Shown piece by piece: positions 1 through 8,430 of a stretch of 64,000 bases of DNA (within the stretch, counting starts at the first letter, position 1; every line of letters begins with the position of its first letter). The translations under genes were made by a program, and so were the position numbers. Source of the stretch: Chrysophaeum taylorii (taxonomy: Eukaryota; Sar; Pelagophyceae; Pelagomonadales; Pelagomonadaceae). Under the pieces are notes generated by a model. The model was given only the letters and a program-made list of their open reading frames with translations. It did no database searches and was not told the DNA's origin. Location of the stretch: contig JAQMWT010000038.1 in assembly GCA_029834535.1 (NCBI GenBank), positions 108,428-172,427 of the forward strand. The letters run 5' to 3'.

Positions 1-430
1 TTTACAGCACCGCCGAATATCATCGCAACCACATCATTGATCTCCAACACATCACCCGCCTTGACAACCTTAGCGATATCTTCACCCGCAGTACGGAAGC
101 TCCTTCCTTCCTCTGGCTTCGTGCTCGTTACCTCACCTCGTGACTTCGCCCTGATATCTCCTGTCTCTTTCTGCCACACTGCCTCTCCTGACGTCTTCCT
201 TCAAGCTTCTCCTCTGTGAGCGTCTCACTTACCCCTTTTTCCTTTTCTTTCTTTTCCAGCACCTGTGTGCGGACCTCACTTACCCCTTTTTCCTTTTCTT
301 TCTTTTCCAGCACCTGTGTGAGGAAGCTATGACACTTACCCCTGCACCACATCCCCATTAGAGTTCTCACATCCCCACTTCAGTTCTCACAACAACACTC
401 CTCCGGTGGTTGTCGTGGCTCTTATTATTA
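1..430. other. gene-poor left edge
   Basis: No convincing gene is visible here. The stretch is pyrimidine-rich on the + strand and includes a 51-bp tandem duplication (224-325). The short ORFs on both strands have simple-sequence composition and no recognisable domain. It may be the downstream flank of the Rab gene that ends at 431, or part of a gene left of the window. Confidence 0.5.
224..325. repeat. 51-bp tandem duplication, two copies
   Basis: Two nearly identical units begin CTCACTTACCCC at 224 and at 275. Each has a long pyrimidine tract followed by CAG and then CACCTGTGTG, so each looks like an intron 3' end (polypyrimidine tract plus CAG). The 51-bp period is a multiple of three and stays open on the minus strand as a 17-residue repeat, but nothing else supports translation there. 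Confidence 0.8.
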
Positions 431-1051
431 TTACGAGGGCGAACAGAAAATGGAGTTGTCTTTCTGGTCGAAGGCGTCGGCGCGGCGAAACTTAACGGCC
501 TGTCGATGGGCCTGCTGGAAGATGTCGGCGTGGTCCATGATCGTCGCCGTCAGGTGCCGCACCGCCTCTTCGACGTTGTAGGCGGTCTTCGCCGACACGT
601 CGAACCAGGTGACGAAGCCGTGGTCCTGGCAGAACTTGTCGAGTTGGTGGCCGTCGGCCTGGGCGGTCTCGAGATCGTGCTTGTTGCCGACGAGAAGGAC
701 GGGAAGGGGCTGGCCGTTTGGCAGCTTGACCTTGGCGTCTATCTCACGTTTCCAATCGGCTACGGTGTCGAAGCTCGAGGGTCTCGTGATGTCGTAGACG
801 ACCATGGCCCCGAAGGCGTCCTTGTAGTAGGCTTTCGCGATAGCCCCGATTCTGTTGTCGCGTCCAGCGATGTCCCAGAGCTGGAGCCGCACCACCTCCT
901 CGCGGACGTGAATTTCGTCCAAGTAAAACTCCACGCCCGTGCTCCCCTTGTATTTTGGGTGGAATTTCCCGTGCACGAGCTGCTTAATCAGGCTCGTCTT
1001 CCCGGTCTCGGGATCACCCACCACAACAACCTTGATTGGCGCGCGCTCCAT
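431..1051 (-). CDS. Rab32/38-like small GTPase
   Basis: This 206-residue protein has the full Rab fold. The P-loop GDPETGKTS is at about residues 12-20, the switch II region WDIAG at 59-63, the guanine-specificity motif NKHD near 124 and SAK near 153. The pattern WKREIDAKVKLPNG after the fourth strand matches the Rab32/38 group, which in animals works on lysosome-related organelles and mitochondria-linked trafficking. The reading frame is open far upstream, but the ATG at 1051 is chosen because MERAPIKVVVVG begins just before the first beta strand. Two oddities: the catalytic Gln of WDIAGQE is Arg here (WDIAGRDN), which in other Rabs impairs GTP hydrolysis, and the C-terminus is CSPS, a possible CaaX box, instead of the usual double cysteine. 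Family assignment is firm; the effect of the Gln change is inference. Confidence 0.92.
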   Translation of the reverse strand: MERAPIKVVVVGDPETGKTSLIKQLVHGKFHPKYKGSTGVEFYLDEIHVREEVVRLQLWDIAGRDNRIGAIAKAYYKDAFGAMVVYDITRPSSFDTVADWKREIDAKVKLPNGQPLPVLLVGNKHDLETAQADGHQLDKFCQDHGFVTWFDVSAKTAYNVEEAVRHLTATIMDHADIFQQAHRQAVKFRRADAFDQKDNSIFCSPS

Positions 1052-1072
1052 CCTTACCCGTCCATCATCATC
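1052..1072. promoter_or_regulatory. 21-bp divergent start-to-start interval
   Basis: Only 21 bp separate the start codon of the Rab gene (minus strand, 1051) from the start codon of the ShK/aldo-keto reductase gene (plus strand, 1073). No TATA box fits in it. Each gene's 5' UTR and core promoter must therefore lie within the coding region of the other, or the transcripts have almost no leader. This rests on both chosen starts, which are supported by a Rab N-terminus on one side and a signal peptide on the other. Confidence 0.6.
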
Positions 1073-2620
1073 ATGTGGTTGTGGTTTGTTGTTGTCTGGG
1101 TGGCGGCCGCGTACGAGTGCGAGAAATGGGCGCGCGAGGGGGAATGTTCGGGAAACCCGGGGTTCATGCTGAGGGAGTGTCGCGAAGAGTGCCTGATCCA
1201 AGCCGGGGATTCGCGGGGCGAGTGCGAGGCGTGGGCGCGGGAGGACGAATGCTCTCGGAATCCCCTGTTCATGCAGGTGAGCTGCGCCGCGGCCTGCGGC
1301 CACCAGTGGGCGTGGGTGCCGTCGGTGCGGCGATTGCTGGGGCTCGAGGCGTTGCCGATCCGATCTTACGAGGAGACACCTAAAAAAAGCACCGGGCGAG
1401 GAGGCTTGACGGTGGACGCGGACGCTGCCGCTCGCTCGCAAATAGCAGCGCTGCGGGCTCTGGTGAGCGGCGTCTCGCAGCCCGGGCCGCTTCCCGATGA
1501 CAACGGAATGTTGGTGACCGGGGTCGTGTCGATGTTCTTGTATGCCGCGCGGTTGCTTCGCGCCGACGACCTCGTCGAGTGGGCCGAGCGAGCGCTCGTC
1601 GACGACCCGCGGCGCGTGGACTGGGCCCTTCGGCTGCTCCCTTCCCGCCTCTTGGAGCTCGAGGAGGCGAGACCACGCGTATCGGTGGTGACTGTCGTCG
1701 CCGGGGAGCAACCCCCCTCACGAGCACGAGGGACGGGCGTTCCGGCGATAGGACTAGGAACCTGCTGGCTGGATCAAGCCGAGACGGAGAACGCCGTGCG
1801 GGCGGCGATCGAATATCTCGAGGAGCACCCCGACCATCCGGGAATCCACATCGACTCGGCCGACGCGTACAGGAACGAGCGCGCGATCGGTCGCGCGCTC
1901 GCGGCGGCGGCTTCTACGAAGCCGCGAAGGTTGTTTCTGGCATCGAAGATTTCTGACGAGAAAGATTTGACGTACGACAACGCGCGCCGCCGCGTGCTCG
2001 AGACCCTCGAAAACTTCGGGACAGAGGTCGTGCACCTCTACTCCCTCCATTCCCCCTTCAACATGCGCGTGGGAGAAGCGTGGCGCGCGCTGAAGGATCT
2101 CAAAGACGAGGGTAAAATATTGGCGCTCGGGGTGTCGAATTTCGACAGAGACGAACTGAGAGCCTTCGTCGCTGACGTCGGAGTCCCAGATGTTGTCCAG
2201 AACAAGTTCGATCCCTACCGGCCTGGCCAGCAGACGGGCCGCCCGGGTGATCCGTTGGAGGTGATCCGCCGCGCGAACGCAACTCTGGTCGCGTATTCTA
2301 CGCTCTCGGGCTGGCCGTTCGGAGTAGGCGCTCTCGGCGATCCCATAGTCAAGCAAATCGCGAATCGCCGCGGGGTTTCTCCCGCGACCCTTCTCCTTCG
2401 CTGGGTTCTGGATTTAGGTCACGCGATCATTCCCCGATCCAAGTCGAGGGCTCGCGTCCACGAAAACCTCAACGTCTACTACGAACCGCCGCTCGACCCC
2501 GACGAGATCTACGCGCTGAGCTCCATCGCCCGCCTCACTGCGAGCCCCCGGTACCACCCCCCCCCAGACACACCCGACGCCTTTGGTGTAGCTACCTCTA
2601 ATTACAACCCCGACCTTTAG
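1073..2620 (+). CDS. secreted ShK-domain aldo/keto reductase
   Basis: The 515-residue protein starts with a hydrophobic signal peptide (MWLWFVVVWVAAA). Two ShK-like cysteine modules follow, at about residues 16-40 (CEKWAREGECSGNPGFM) and 49-75 (CEAWAREDECSRNPLFM). A helical linker of about 140 residues leads to an aldo/keto reductase barrel beginning near residue 220 (VPAIGLGT). The catalytic tetrad is present: Asp near 261 and Tyr near 266 (DSADAY), Lys near 292 (LASKIS) and His near 326 (LYSLHSPF). The family reduces carbonyls with NADPH. The ATG at 1073 is preferred to the much longer upstream frame because the upstream part is the antisense of the Rab gene. The 3' end overlaps the convergent ankyrin gene by 23 bp. 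An ShK-AKR fusion with a signal peptide suggests action in the secretory pathway or outside the cell; that is inference. Confidence 0.9.
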   Translation: MWLWFVVVWVAAAYECEKWAREGECSGNPGFMLRECREECLIQAGDSRGECEAWAREDECSRNPLFMQVSCAAACGHQWAWVPSVRRLLGLEALPIRSYEETPKKSTGRGGLTVDADAAARSQIAALRALVSGVSQPGPLPDDNGMLVTGVVSMFLYAARLLRADDLVEWAERALVDDPRRVDWALRLLPSRLLELEEARPRVSVVTVVAGEQPPSRARGTGVPAIGLGTCWLDQAETENAVRAAIEYLEEHPDHPGIHIDSADAYRNERAIGRALAAAASTKPRRLFLASKISDEKDLTYDNARRRVLETLENFGTEVVHLYSLHSPFNMRVGEAWRALKDLKDEGKILALGVSNFDRDELRAFVADVGVPDVVQNKFDPYRPGQQTGRPGDPLEVIRRANATLVAYSTLSGWPFGVGALGDPIVKQIANRRGVSPATLLLRWVLDLGHAIIPRSKSRARVHENLNVYYEPPLDPDEIYALSSIARLTASPRYHPPPDTPDAFGVATSNYNPDL

Positions 2621-3911
2621 GAGGAGGAGGATGAGGAGGAGGAGGAGGAGGGGGGGGAGGAGGAGGGGAGGGCGTCGTCTCTTTTATCCACCGTAGGACC
2701 TCGAGGTGCCCGCCCTCCGCCGCGCTCGCAGAACACGTCTCCTCGCTCCACGGACACCCCTGGCTTCGCGCCCATACTAAAACATCGAGGTGTCCGCCCC
2801 ACGCAGCCCGCTCACACGTCTCCTCGCTCCACGGGCACCCGTGTCCCCGCGCCCACTTCAACACCTCGAGATGCCCTCCTCGCGCCGCCAAGGCACAAGT
2901 CTCTTCGCTCCACGGACACCCGTGTCCCCGTGCCCACTTCAACACCTCGAGGTGGCCAAAACACGCCGCTTGCACGCACGTGTAGTCGTCCCACGGACAC
3001 CCGTTGGCCCGCGCCCACTTCAAGATCGCGAGGTGACCGCTCCGCGCGGCCCACGCGCACGTCCTCGAAGTCCAATCGCACCCGTGAGCGCGCGCGTACT
3101 TCAAAACTTCGAGATTCCCGCCTACCGCAGCCTGCGAGCACGTGAAGGCGTCCCACGGACACCCATGGTGTCTCGCCCATTTGAGGATGTCGAGGTGACC
3201 GCCAAGGGCAGCGCACGAGCAGGCGTGCTCGGTCCACGGGCAGCCACCCGCGCGCGCCCATTTCAAGACATCGAGGTGGCCGCCTACCGCAGCCTGCGAG
3301 CACGTAAAGGCATCCCACGGACACCCATGGTGTCGCGCCCACGTCAACACTTTAAGATGCCCACCCAGGGCTGCCGACGAAGCCGCGTGCTCGGTCCACG
3401 GACAACCCTCGCCCCGAGCCCATCGCAACACCTCGAGGTTCCCGACCCGAGCGGCGACCTGGCAGACGCGACGCCGGAGATGATCGTGTCGATTCAAAAA
3501 CCACTCGATCCATCCCATCGCCCCTACCTCCACTAACTCTTTGAGCTCGGCTTCGCTTCCGAAAGAGTCGGGTTCGAGCACGGCCCGCGGCAACCGAACG
3601 TTCTCGTCGACGCGAGGATCGTAGCCGTCGTGGCCGGGAACCATCACCGCGAGCAACTCGCGAAGGTGGTTCTCGACCCCGACCTTGTCGAACAGCTTGG
3701 AGATTTCCACAAGGTGCGACTGTTTTAAGATGTGTTTGTGCCGAAATGCCTCCAGAGCTTCCGCGGACACGCCCTCGAGCAAACTCAACACCCACTCCTC
3801 ACCAACCATCTCGCACAACACTCCTTGCTTGTCGGTTTCGTCGTCGTCCACGCCGTTGAGCATCGCCGCCGCGTTCATCGAGATGAGCCTCAACACCACT
3901 TCCTTCATCAT
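2598..3911 (-). CDS. GCPW-type ankyrin-repeat protein
   Basis: The 437-residue protein has a helical N-terminal region of about 150 residues and then nine and a half tandem repeats of 26-27 residues with the consensus GHLEVLKWARxxGCPWxxxTCxxAA. This repeat style is known from stramenopile and large-DNA-virus ankyrin proteins, often behind F-box-like domains; I see no clear F-box here. Repeats 1-2 and 3-4 are almost copies of each other (WTEHA then WDAFTCSQAAVG), so a two-repeat block has duplicated. The protein ends in a long proline run encoded by the GGA repeat at 2620-2672. The start is the first of two tandem ATGs. The likely role is protein-protein interaction; no partner can be inferred. 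Confidence 0.9.
   Translation of the reverse strand: MMKEVVLRLISMNAAAMLNGVDDDETDKQGVLCEMVGEEWVLSLLEGVSAEALEAFRHKHILKQSHLVEISKLFDKVGVENHLRELLAVMVPGHDGYDPRVDENVRLPRAVLEPDSFGSEAELKELVEVGAMGWIEWFLNRHDHLRRRVCQVAARVGNLEVLRWARGEGCPWTEHAASSAALGGHLKVLTWARHHGCPWDAFTCSQAAVGGHLDVLKWARAGGCPWTEHACSCAALGGHLDILKWARHHGCPWDAFTCSQAAVGGNLEVLKYARAHGCDWTSRTCAWAARSGHLAILKWARANGCPWDDYTCVQAACFGHLEVLKWARGHGCPWSEETCALAARGGHLEVLKWARGHGCPWSEETCERAAWGGHLDVLVWARSQGCPWSEETCSASAAEGGHLEVLRWIKETTPSPPPPPPPPPPPHPPPPKGRGCN
2619..2672. repeat. (GGA)n purine tract encoding poly-Pro
   Basis: An imperfect GGA/GGG run lies just after the stop codon of the aldo/keto reductase and codes on the minus strand for the C-terminal proline tail of the ankyrin protein. 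Slippage here would change the tail length without breaking the frame only when it moves in threes. Confidence 0.8.
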
Positions 3912-4129
3912 TTTTTTTTTTTCCTATAATGGTATATTCCCGGACTATTTATGTATTTTCGACCCTTTGTGTGTCTTCTCCAGTTTAAAAAATTTTCGCA
4001 TTCGGGCATCACAATTCTGAGCGGTTCAAGTTACGTCAGTCCTCCAGCTGTTGTTATTCCTAGAATTCTAGAATATAATCAATCAATCTATCTATTTGCA
4101 GGCGGCGCCTGCTGCGCCGAAAAAATTTT

Positions 4130-4618
4130 ATGGACCACCCGTGCTGGCGCGACGGCCAGTTCAAAGTCCACGCCCCCACCTGCGGCGGCGGCTGCGGAAA
4201 CACCTGCTTGCGAGCGACCCTCAACATCCACCAACAGGCCTTGCTCGTGCCCTACTACTACAACAACGCCTTGTACTACCCGTTCATGCCCGCCTACCCA
4301 CCGCAACCCATGGTGGTCGCCACAAGAAAACGACCCCGCAGCAAACCCCGCCCGCCGACCCAGACCAGAGGAGGATCCACCCAACCCGTCGCCGCCATCC
4401 CCCGCGCGGCGATGGGGATTCCTGCCCAGCCCAAACCCGTCGCCGCCCCTCCTTCTCAAAATGCTACCGAACCCCGCTGCATCGCCGAAACCGGCGCCAA
4501 AACTCGGCGTCGCTCCTGCGCGTCACACCTCGACGACGACGACGACGACGACGACGACAAAGAGGATGATGGCTACGGCCTTCCTCCGGGCAAACGGACC
4601 TACTTTTCGCCGCTGTGA
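4130..4618 (+). CDS. hypothetical protein, Pro/Arg-rich with Asp run
   Basis: I do not recognise this 162-residue ORF. It opens with a cysteine-rich stretch (TCGGGCGNTCL), has a Tyr/Pro segment (LLVPYYYNNALYYPF), then a basic Pro/Lys/Arg region (RKRPRSKPRP) and an Asp9 run from the GAC repeat at 4529-4557 followed by KEDDGYG. The basic-then-acidic layout resembles disordered nuclear proteins, which is only a compositional hint. An AT-rich patch (4070-4090) lies upstream. Other frames are also open here because the DNA is repetitive, so the frame choice rests on balanced composition alone. Confidence 0.45.
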   Translation: MDHPCWRDGQFKVHAPTCGGGCGNTCLRATLNIHQQALLVPYYYNNALYYPFMPAYPPQPMVVATRKRPRSKPRPPTQTRGGSTQPVAAIPRAAMGIPAQPKPVAAPPSQNATEPRCIAETGAKTRRRSCASHLDDDDDDDDDKEDDGYGLPPGKRTYFSPL

Positions 4619-4930
4619 GTGTTTGTTGTCGTCGTCCTGCGCGCGCGAAGCGGAGCCATCCGTCCATACGTCCATCATCGGGACGTCTGAGCCGCTTCTT
4701 TGAATCTGATTCCTCCTCCGCTCCATATGTGCGTGCCACGCGCTATTTTTTAGAGGGGCACGCCGTGCAGCCGGACGACATACATCTGATGGCGGCTTTT
4801 ATCCATAGGAATAATATGCGGCGGCCGCCGCCGCCGCCGCCGTCCATGCCAACAACAACAACAACAACCACAACCTTCTGTTCTTTGGTGGGCGGCCGAA
4901 GTTCTTTGAACACCCATCCATATCCATCCA
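4619..4930. other. intergenic, simple repeats
   Basis: This gap lies between the convergent ends of the hypothetical ORF and the VWA8-like gene. It contains a GCC run near 4818-4843 and an AAC/ACA run near 4850-4875. Near 4674-4698 there is a short stretch that matches 46418-46442 at about 20 of 25 positions. No gene is supported. Confidence 0.5.
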
Positions 4931-7900
4931 TCACGTGGGGCGGAGGGCCGCTTCGAGCGCAGCCCCGATGTTATTCGAGTCGGCGGCAGGGATCGCGGTG
5001 CCGGGCGGGAGCTTGTCGATGAGTGCTCGGAGACGAGTCGGCGAGTGCGGTTGACTCGTCTGCAGGTGCGCGAGACTCGCGTCGGCAACGAGGAGCACCT
5101 TGACAGGGATGGTCGCCTCGCGGAGCGCGGCGGCGAACTCGTTGAGCGGCTGCTCGGGCGGCGTCGCGAGGTAAGCGTCGAGCGCGACGACCAGAAGCAC
5201 GGGGTCCTCGCTCTTGGCGAGCGCGGCTCTAGTCGCGGCGAGGGTCGCGTCGCCGCGGCGGCAATGCTGCGCGTGCTCTGCGATCCGCCGCGCGAGAATT
5301 CCCCCGCCCGGACTTTGGTCGGCCCAGCGCTTGAACGCGATCTCGGGTCCCGAGCCAGAGAAACCGGAGAGAGACCAGTCCTTCAGCGCCTCGGCGAGGG
5401 TCGCGACGACGCGCAGCACGCGCCGGAGCCGCCCGTCGAGCGCGTCCGCTTCGTACGTAGTCGCAGAAACGTCGACGACCACCTTGAACCGTCCGGGCCG
5501 TTTCGCGAGGATCCGACGACGGCAAACGTTCGCATCACCGAGGACTGCGTCGACGAGCCTCCCGTCGTCGAGCTCGCCGTGCGTCTGGCGCTTGGCCCAA
5601 ACCCGCGCCTCGGCCGAAAGGATGCCTCGCACGAGCGCGACGTCGTACGCTGTCGTTAGCGTTCCGTAAATATCGCCCGTATCGGCCCGGCATTCGTCCC
5701 TGGTCGTCGTCGCCTCTTCTACGACCTCGACGCTCGAAAGTCTCATCTCCTGCCCGTTGCTGCTGCTGCTGCTTCTCGCGAAGCCCCCGTTTTCATCCTG
5801 ATGTTGTGCGTTGTTCTCACCTTTGTTGTCGTCTTCCGCGCCGCCACCTTCTTCATCTTCTGTTGCTCGTGCGTCCACAGGTTCTTCTTCTTCTTCTTCT
5901 TCTTCTTCTTGCTGTTGTTGTTGTTGTTGTGACGCATGATCATCATCATCATCGTTCGGCTGTTCTGATGAATGGTGTTCGTCAACTTGGCACAAGAAAT
6001 TGTCATCAGGATCCTCGAGACCTTGGAGGCGAGCGTCGAAGACTCTCCGCACCGTGTCGCGAATTTTAGGGTGCTCAAAGGCTAAAAGATCCTCGAGGGC
6101 TTCGTGGAGATCGTCGGGGAAGTGGTGGAGGTGCCGGGCGACGCGACAGAGGTCTCGCGTCGAGTATGGATAGGCGAGGCGGCCGGCGTCGGCTAAGGCC
6201 CGCAACTCGGCAAAAGCGTCGACGATCGCTCGGAGTTTTCTGCTGTCCACATTCGGCGCGATGGAAGTTGCCACCCGGAGTTCAGACTCGGGATCGGGCG
6301 GATCGAGGACGATGACGGTCGAGAAAAGGTCTGCACACTCGGCATAGAGATCGATGCCCGTAAACGGATATCCGGGACGGTTCGCGAGCACGATAATCCG
6401 GAAACCGGGACTCGGTTCCAGGCGCGAGCCATCGGGCAACGAGAGCGGGACAACATCGGAGAGCAGCGCTTTGAGGATCCTTGCGACTTCGGGCGGCGCC
6501 TTGTCTGCCTCGTCGACGACAACGACGCGACCGCGCCTCGCGGCCGTCACGATCGGCGACGGCCGCCACCCGAACTCGCGACGAGGCGAAATTTCTGGCG
6601 TCAAGAGGAGTTGCGACACGGTCGAGTCGCGGTGCAGTTGGATGTAGTCGCGCCGCTCCTCCGAAAAGAGCGTGTCGACGACGAGATTTTTTCCTACACC
6701 CTGATTCCCGACGAGGAGCGCGTGGCCGCGACTGGCCGCGAGTCTCTTCAGAGCTCGCGACTGCGGCGGCGTGAGGAAAGAACACCCGTCTTGTTCTTCT
6801 TTTTCTTCTTCTTCTAAAGAAGAAGAAGAAGAAGAAAGTTCAATGGGGGGGGCGAGGTCATCGAGCGCTTGGCGCAGGGTCGCGCGGTCCGCACCCCATC
6901 GCAGCTGGATTCCAAACGCCGAATCGATGGCGGATCGCAAGTTGCCGTTCGCCTCGCGCGAGGCGCGCGCGAGCGCTACGAGCTGCCGCGGCTGCGGGTT
7001 GGGGCCGAGGAACTGTAGCGCCGGTCCTCCGAGGATGGCCCTTTGCTCCTCTGGAGTCAGGTTCGGGAGCACGTGCGTCGTCTGGAAACCGCCAGGCATC
7101 CGTCTCGTCGCGGTAGCAACGAGTCGGAAGCCGGGTTTCGCTTCGAGGCGCGAACCGTCCGGCAAACCCAAGAACCCGTGGCTGGCGAGCGTCCCCAACT
7201 CGACCTCGGGCAGGCGGTCGATCCCGTCGAGCACGACGAGGCCGCCCGTGCGGAGGGCTGTGGTGAGGGGCGTGTCGATCCACGTCGTAGACGACCCTTC
7301 GCCGTGACGTCGTTGCGCGAGATCTCGAGTCGCGAGGTCTGCGTGGCACGCGAGCGTCCACAGCGGCTCGTAGCCGATAAGCGCGGCGAAGGCGCGCACG
7401 ACGGTCGCCTTCCCGGCGCCGCGCGGCCCAACGACCAGGAGGCACCGAGCGCCGGCCAGATGGTCTACGACGAGGTCTCTCGCGACGCGTCGGCGCGAAA
7501 CCGCAAGAGCTTTGTAAAGCGCCGTATCGCCCGTTCTTTTGTTGGTGGGGACGCGCTTGGCGGCGAACTCGATGGCCTGCGGCAGCACGCCCTCGATCAA
7601 CCCGAGCGGCTCCTCGTCGGTCGTGCAGCGACCGCGTGACCTCGCTTCGGCCCGCGCTCTCGAGCCGCCGATCGCCGCGACCGCGTCTGCCAAACAATAT
7701 TCTTCTTCGTATGAGGAGGAGGTCACGACGCGCGCCGCGAAGCGCGAACGCAAGGGTGGATCCAACGTCTTGTGCGTGGCGGCGATCGCCACCACAATAA
7801 AGCCGGGCTGCGCCTCGAGCATGCCGTCGTCCAGACCTATCCTCCTGTTCTCGAGAAGCTCGTGCAAGACGACCAGCGCGTTGGGCTCTGCGCGGTCGAT

Positions 7901-8425
7901 GCCGTCCAAAAGAAGCGGAACCCCCCGGCGCGCTGCGGCAACGGCGGGGGCGTCGACGCGCACGACCGCGCCGTCCCTCATTTCGAGTCGTTGCCTCAGA
8001 TCCGATCCGCACGCGTCGCGAGTCATCAAGAAGTATTCGAACGACCGACCTTCGAGCCACGCCAGCGCCACGTCGAGCCCCCTGCCAATCAGCACCACGT
8101 CCTCCCTCAACTCCGCTTTGCGCTCGAGCCACCGCAGCATTCGCTGGCCCTCCGCGTCGAGGACACGTCCAAGGCACCTGCCGGTGACCCACCCTGCGCA
8201 AGGCTCACAAATCCGCACCCGTCGCACATCCCGAACCCACCGCTCCTCTTCCACAACCACCTCGGTTCCCTTCGCGAGGGTACAAAGAGCTTCCGTCGAT
8301 AGGTCCCACCCACTCCGGACGCACGCTCCTGCTTTGCTTCGAACAACACGCAATCGACGACGACGACGACGACCACACTGCATTTTTTTCGGATTTCGGT
8401 TTTTACCCTCACTCCTTGAATTCAT
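4931..8425 (-). CDS. VWA8: VWA8-like AAA+ ATPase with VWA domain
   Basis: The 1164-residue protein follows the VWA8 plan: three AAA+ (midasin/MoxR-type) modules and a C-terminal von Willebrand A domain. Module 1 (about residues 105-270) has a degenerate P-loop but keeps the LLENR and LDPPLRSRF segments of VWA8. Module 2 has Walker A GPRGAGKAT. Module 3 has Walker A GNQGVGKN, the YIQLHRD segment, Walker B VVVVDEADKAP, LANRPGYPF and PYSTRDL, all diagnostic. An acidic Asp/Glu/Gln linker leads to the VWA domain, whose metal site reads DVSAT in place of DxSxS. At the N-terminus an Arg-rich stretch is followed by a bacterial-SH3-like segment (VRSGWDLSTEAL to GWVTGR). Animal VWA8 is a mitochondrial ATPase and is longer (about 1900 residues). 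The start may instead be the ATG at 8383. A retrotransposon LTR begins 5 bp upstream of the ATG at 8425. Confidence 0.9.
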   Translation of the reverse strand: MNSRSEGKNRNPKKMQCGRRRRRRLRVVRSKAGACVRSGWDLSTEALCTLAKGTEVVVEEERWVRDVRRVRICEPCAGWVTGRCLGRVLDAEGQRMLRWLERKAELREDVVLIGRGLDVALAWLEGRSFEYFLMTRDACGSDLRQRLEMRDGAVVRVDAPAVAAARRGVPLLLDGIDRAEPNALVVLHELLENRRIGLDDGMLEAQPGFIVVAIAATHKTLDPPLRSRFAARVVTSSSYEEEYCLADAVAAIGGSRARAEARSRGRCTTDEEPLGLIEGVLPQAIEFAAKRVPTNKRTGDTALYKALAVSRRRVARDLVVDHLAGARCLLVVGPRGAGKATVVRAFAALIGYEPLWTLACHADLATRDLAQRRHGEGSSTTWIDTPLTTALRTGGLVVLDGIDRLPEVELGTLASHGFLGLPDGSRLEAKPGFRLVATATRRMPGGFQTTHVLPNLTPEEQRAILGGPALQFLGPNPQPRQLVALARASREANGNLRSAIDSAFGIQLRWGADRATLRQALDDLAPPIELSSSSSSLEEEEKEEQDGCSFLTPPQSRALKRLAASRGHALLVGNQGVGKNLVVDTLFSEERRDYIQLHRDSTVSQLLLTPEISPRREFGWRPSPIVTAARRGRVVVVDEADKAPPEVARILKALLSDVVPLSLPDGSRLEPSPGFRIIVLANRPGYPFTGIDLYAECADLFSTVIVLDPPDPESELRVATSIAPNVDSRKLRAIVDAFAELRALADAGRLAYPYSTRDLCRVARHLHHFPDDLHEALEDLLAFEHPKIRDTVRRVFDARLQGLEDPDDNFLCQVDEHHSSEQPNDDDDDHASQQQQQQQEEEEEEEEEPVDARATEDEEGGGAEDDNKGENNAQHQDENGGFARSSSSSNGQEMRLSSVEVVEEATTTRDECRADTGDIYGTLTTAYDVALVRGILSAEARVWAKRQTHGELDDGRLVDAVLGDANVCRRRILAKRPGRFKVVVDVSATTYEADALDGRLRRVLRVVATLAEALKDWSLSGFSGSGPEIAFKRWADQSPGGGILARRIAEHAQHCRRGDATLAATRAALAKSEDPVLLVVALDAYLATPPEQPLNEFAAALREATIPVKVLLVADASLAHLQTSQPHSPTRLRALIDKLPPGTAIPAADSNNIGAALEAALRPT

Positions 8426-8426
8426 A

Positions 8427-8430
8427 CCCG
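8427..8430. repeat. target-site duplication CCCG, left copy
   Basis: CCCG directly precedes the 5' LTR and is repeated directly after the 3' LTR at 16553-16556. A 4-5 bp duplication fits Ty3/gypsy-type integration. If the LTR were read one base shorter, the duplication would be ACCCG. Confidence 0.8.

Noticed and set aside
410-1072. Upstream extension of the aldo/keto reductase frame to 410
   Set aside because: The extension is antisense to the Rab gene, and the signal peptide at 1073 marks a natural start.
2598-3911. Viral origin of the ankyrin gene
   Set aside because: GCPW-type ankyrin repeats occur in giant viruses, but also widely in stramenopile genomes; nothing else nearby is viral.
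6858-8201. 447-codon minus-strand frame inside the VWA8 gene
   Set aside because: Arg-rich alternative frame of VWA8 without motifs.
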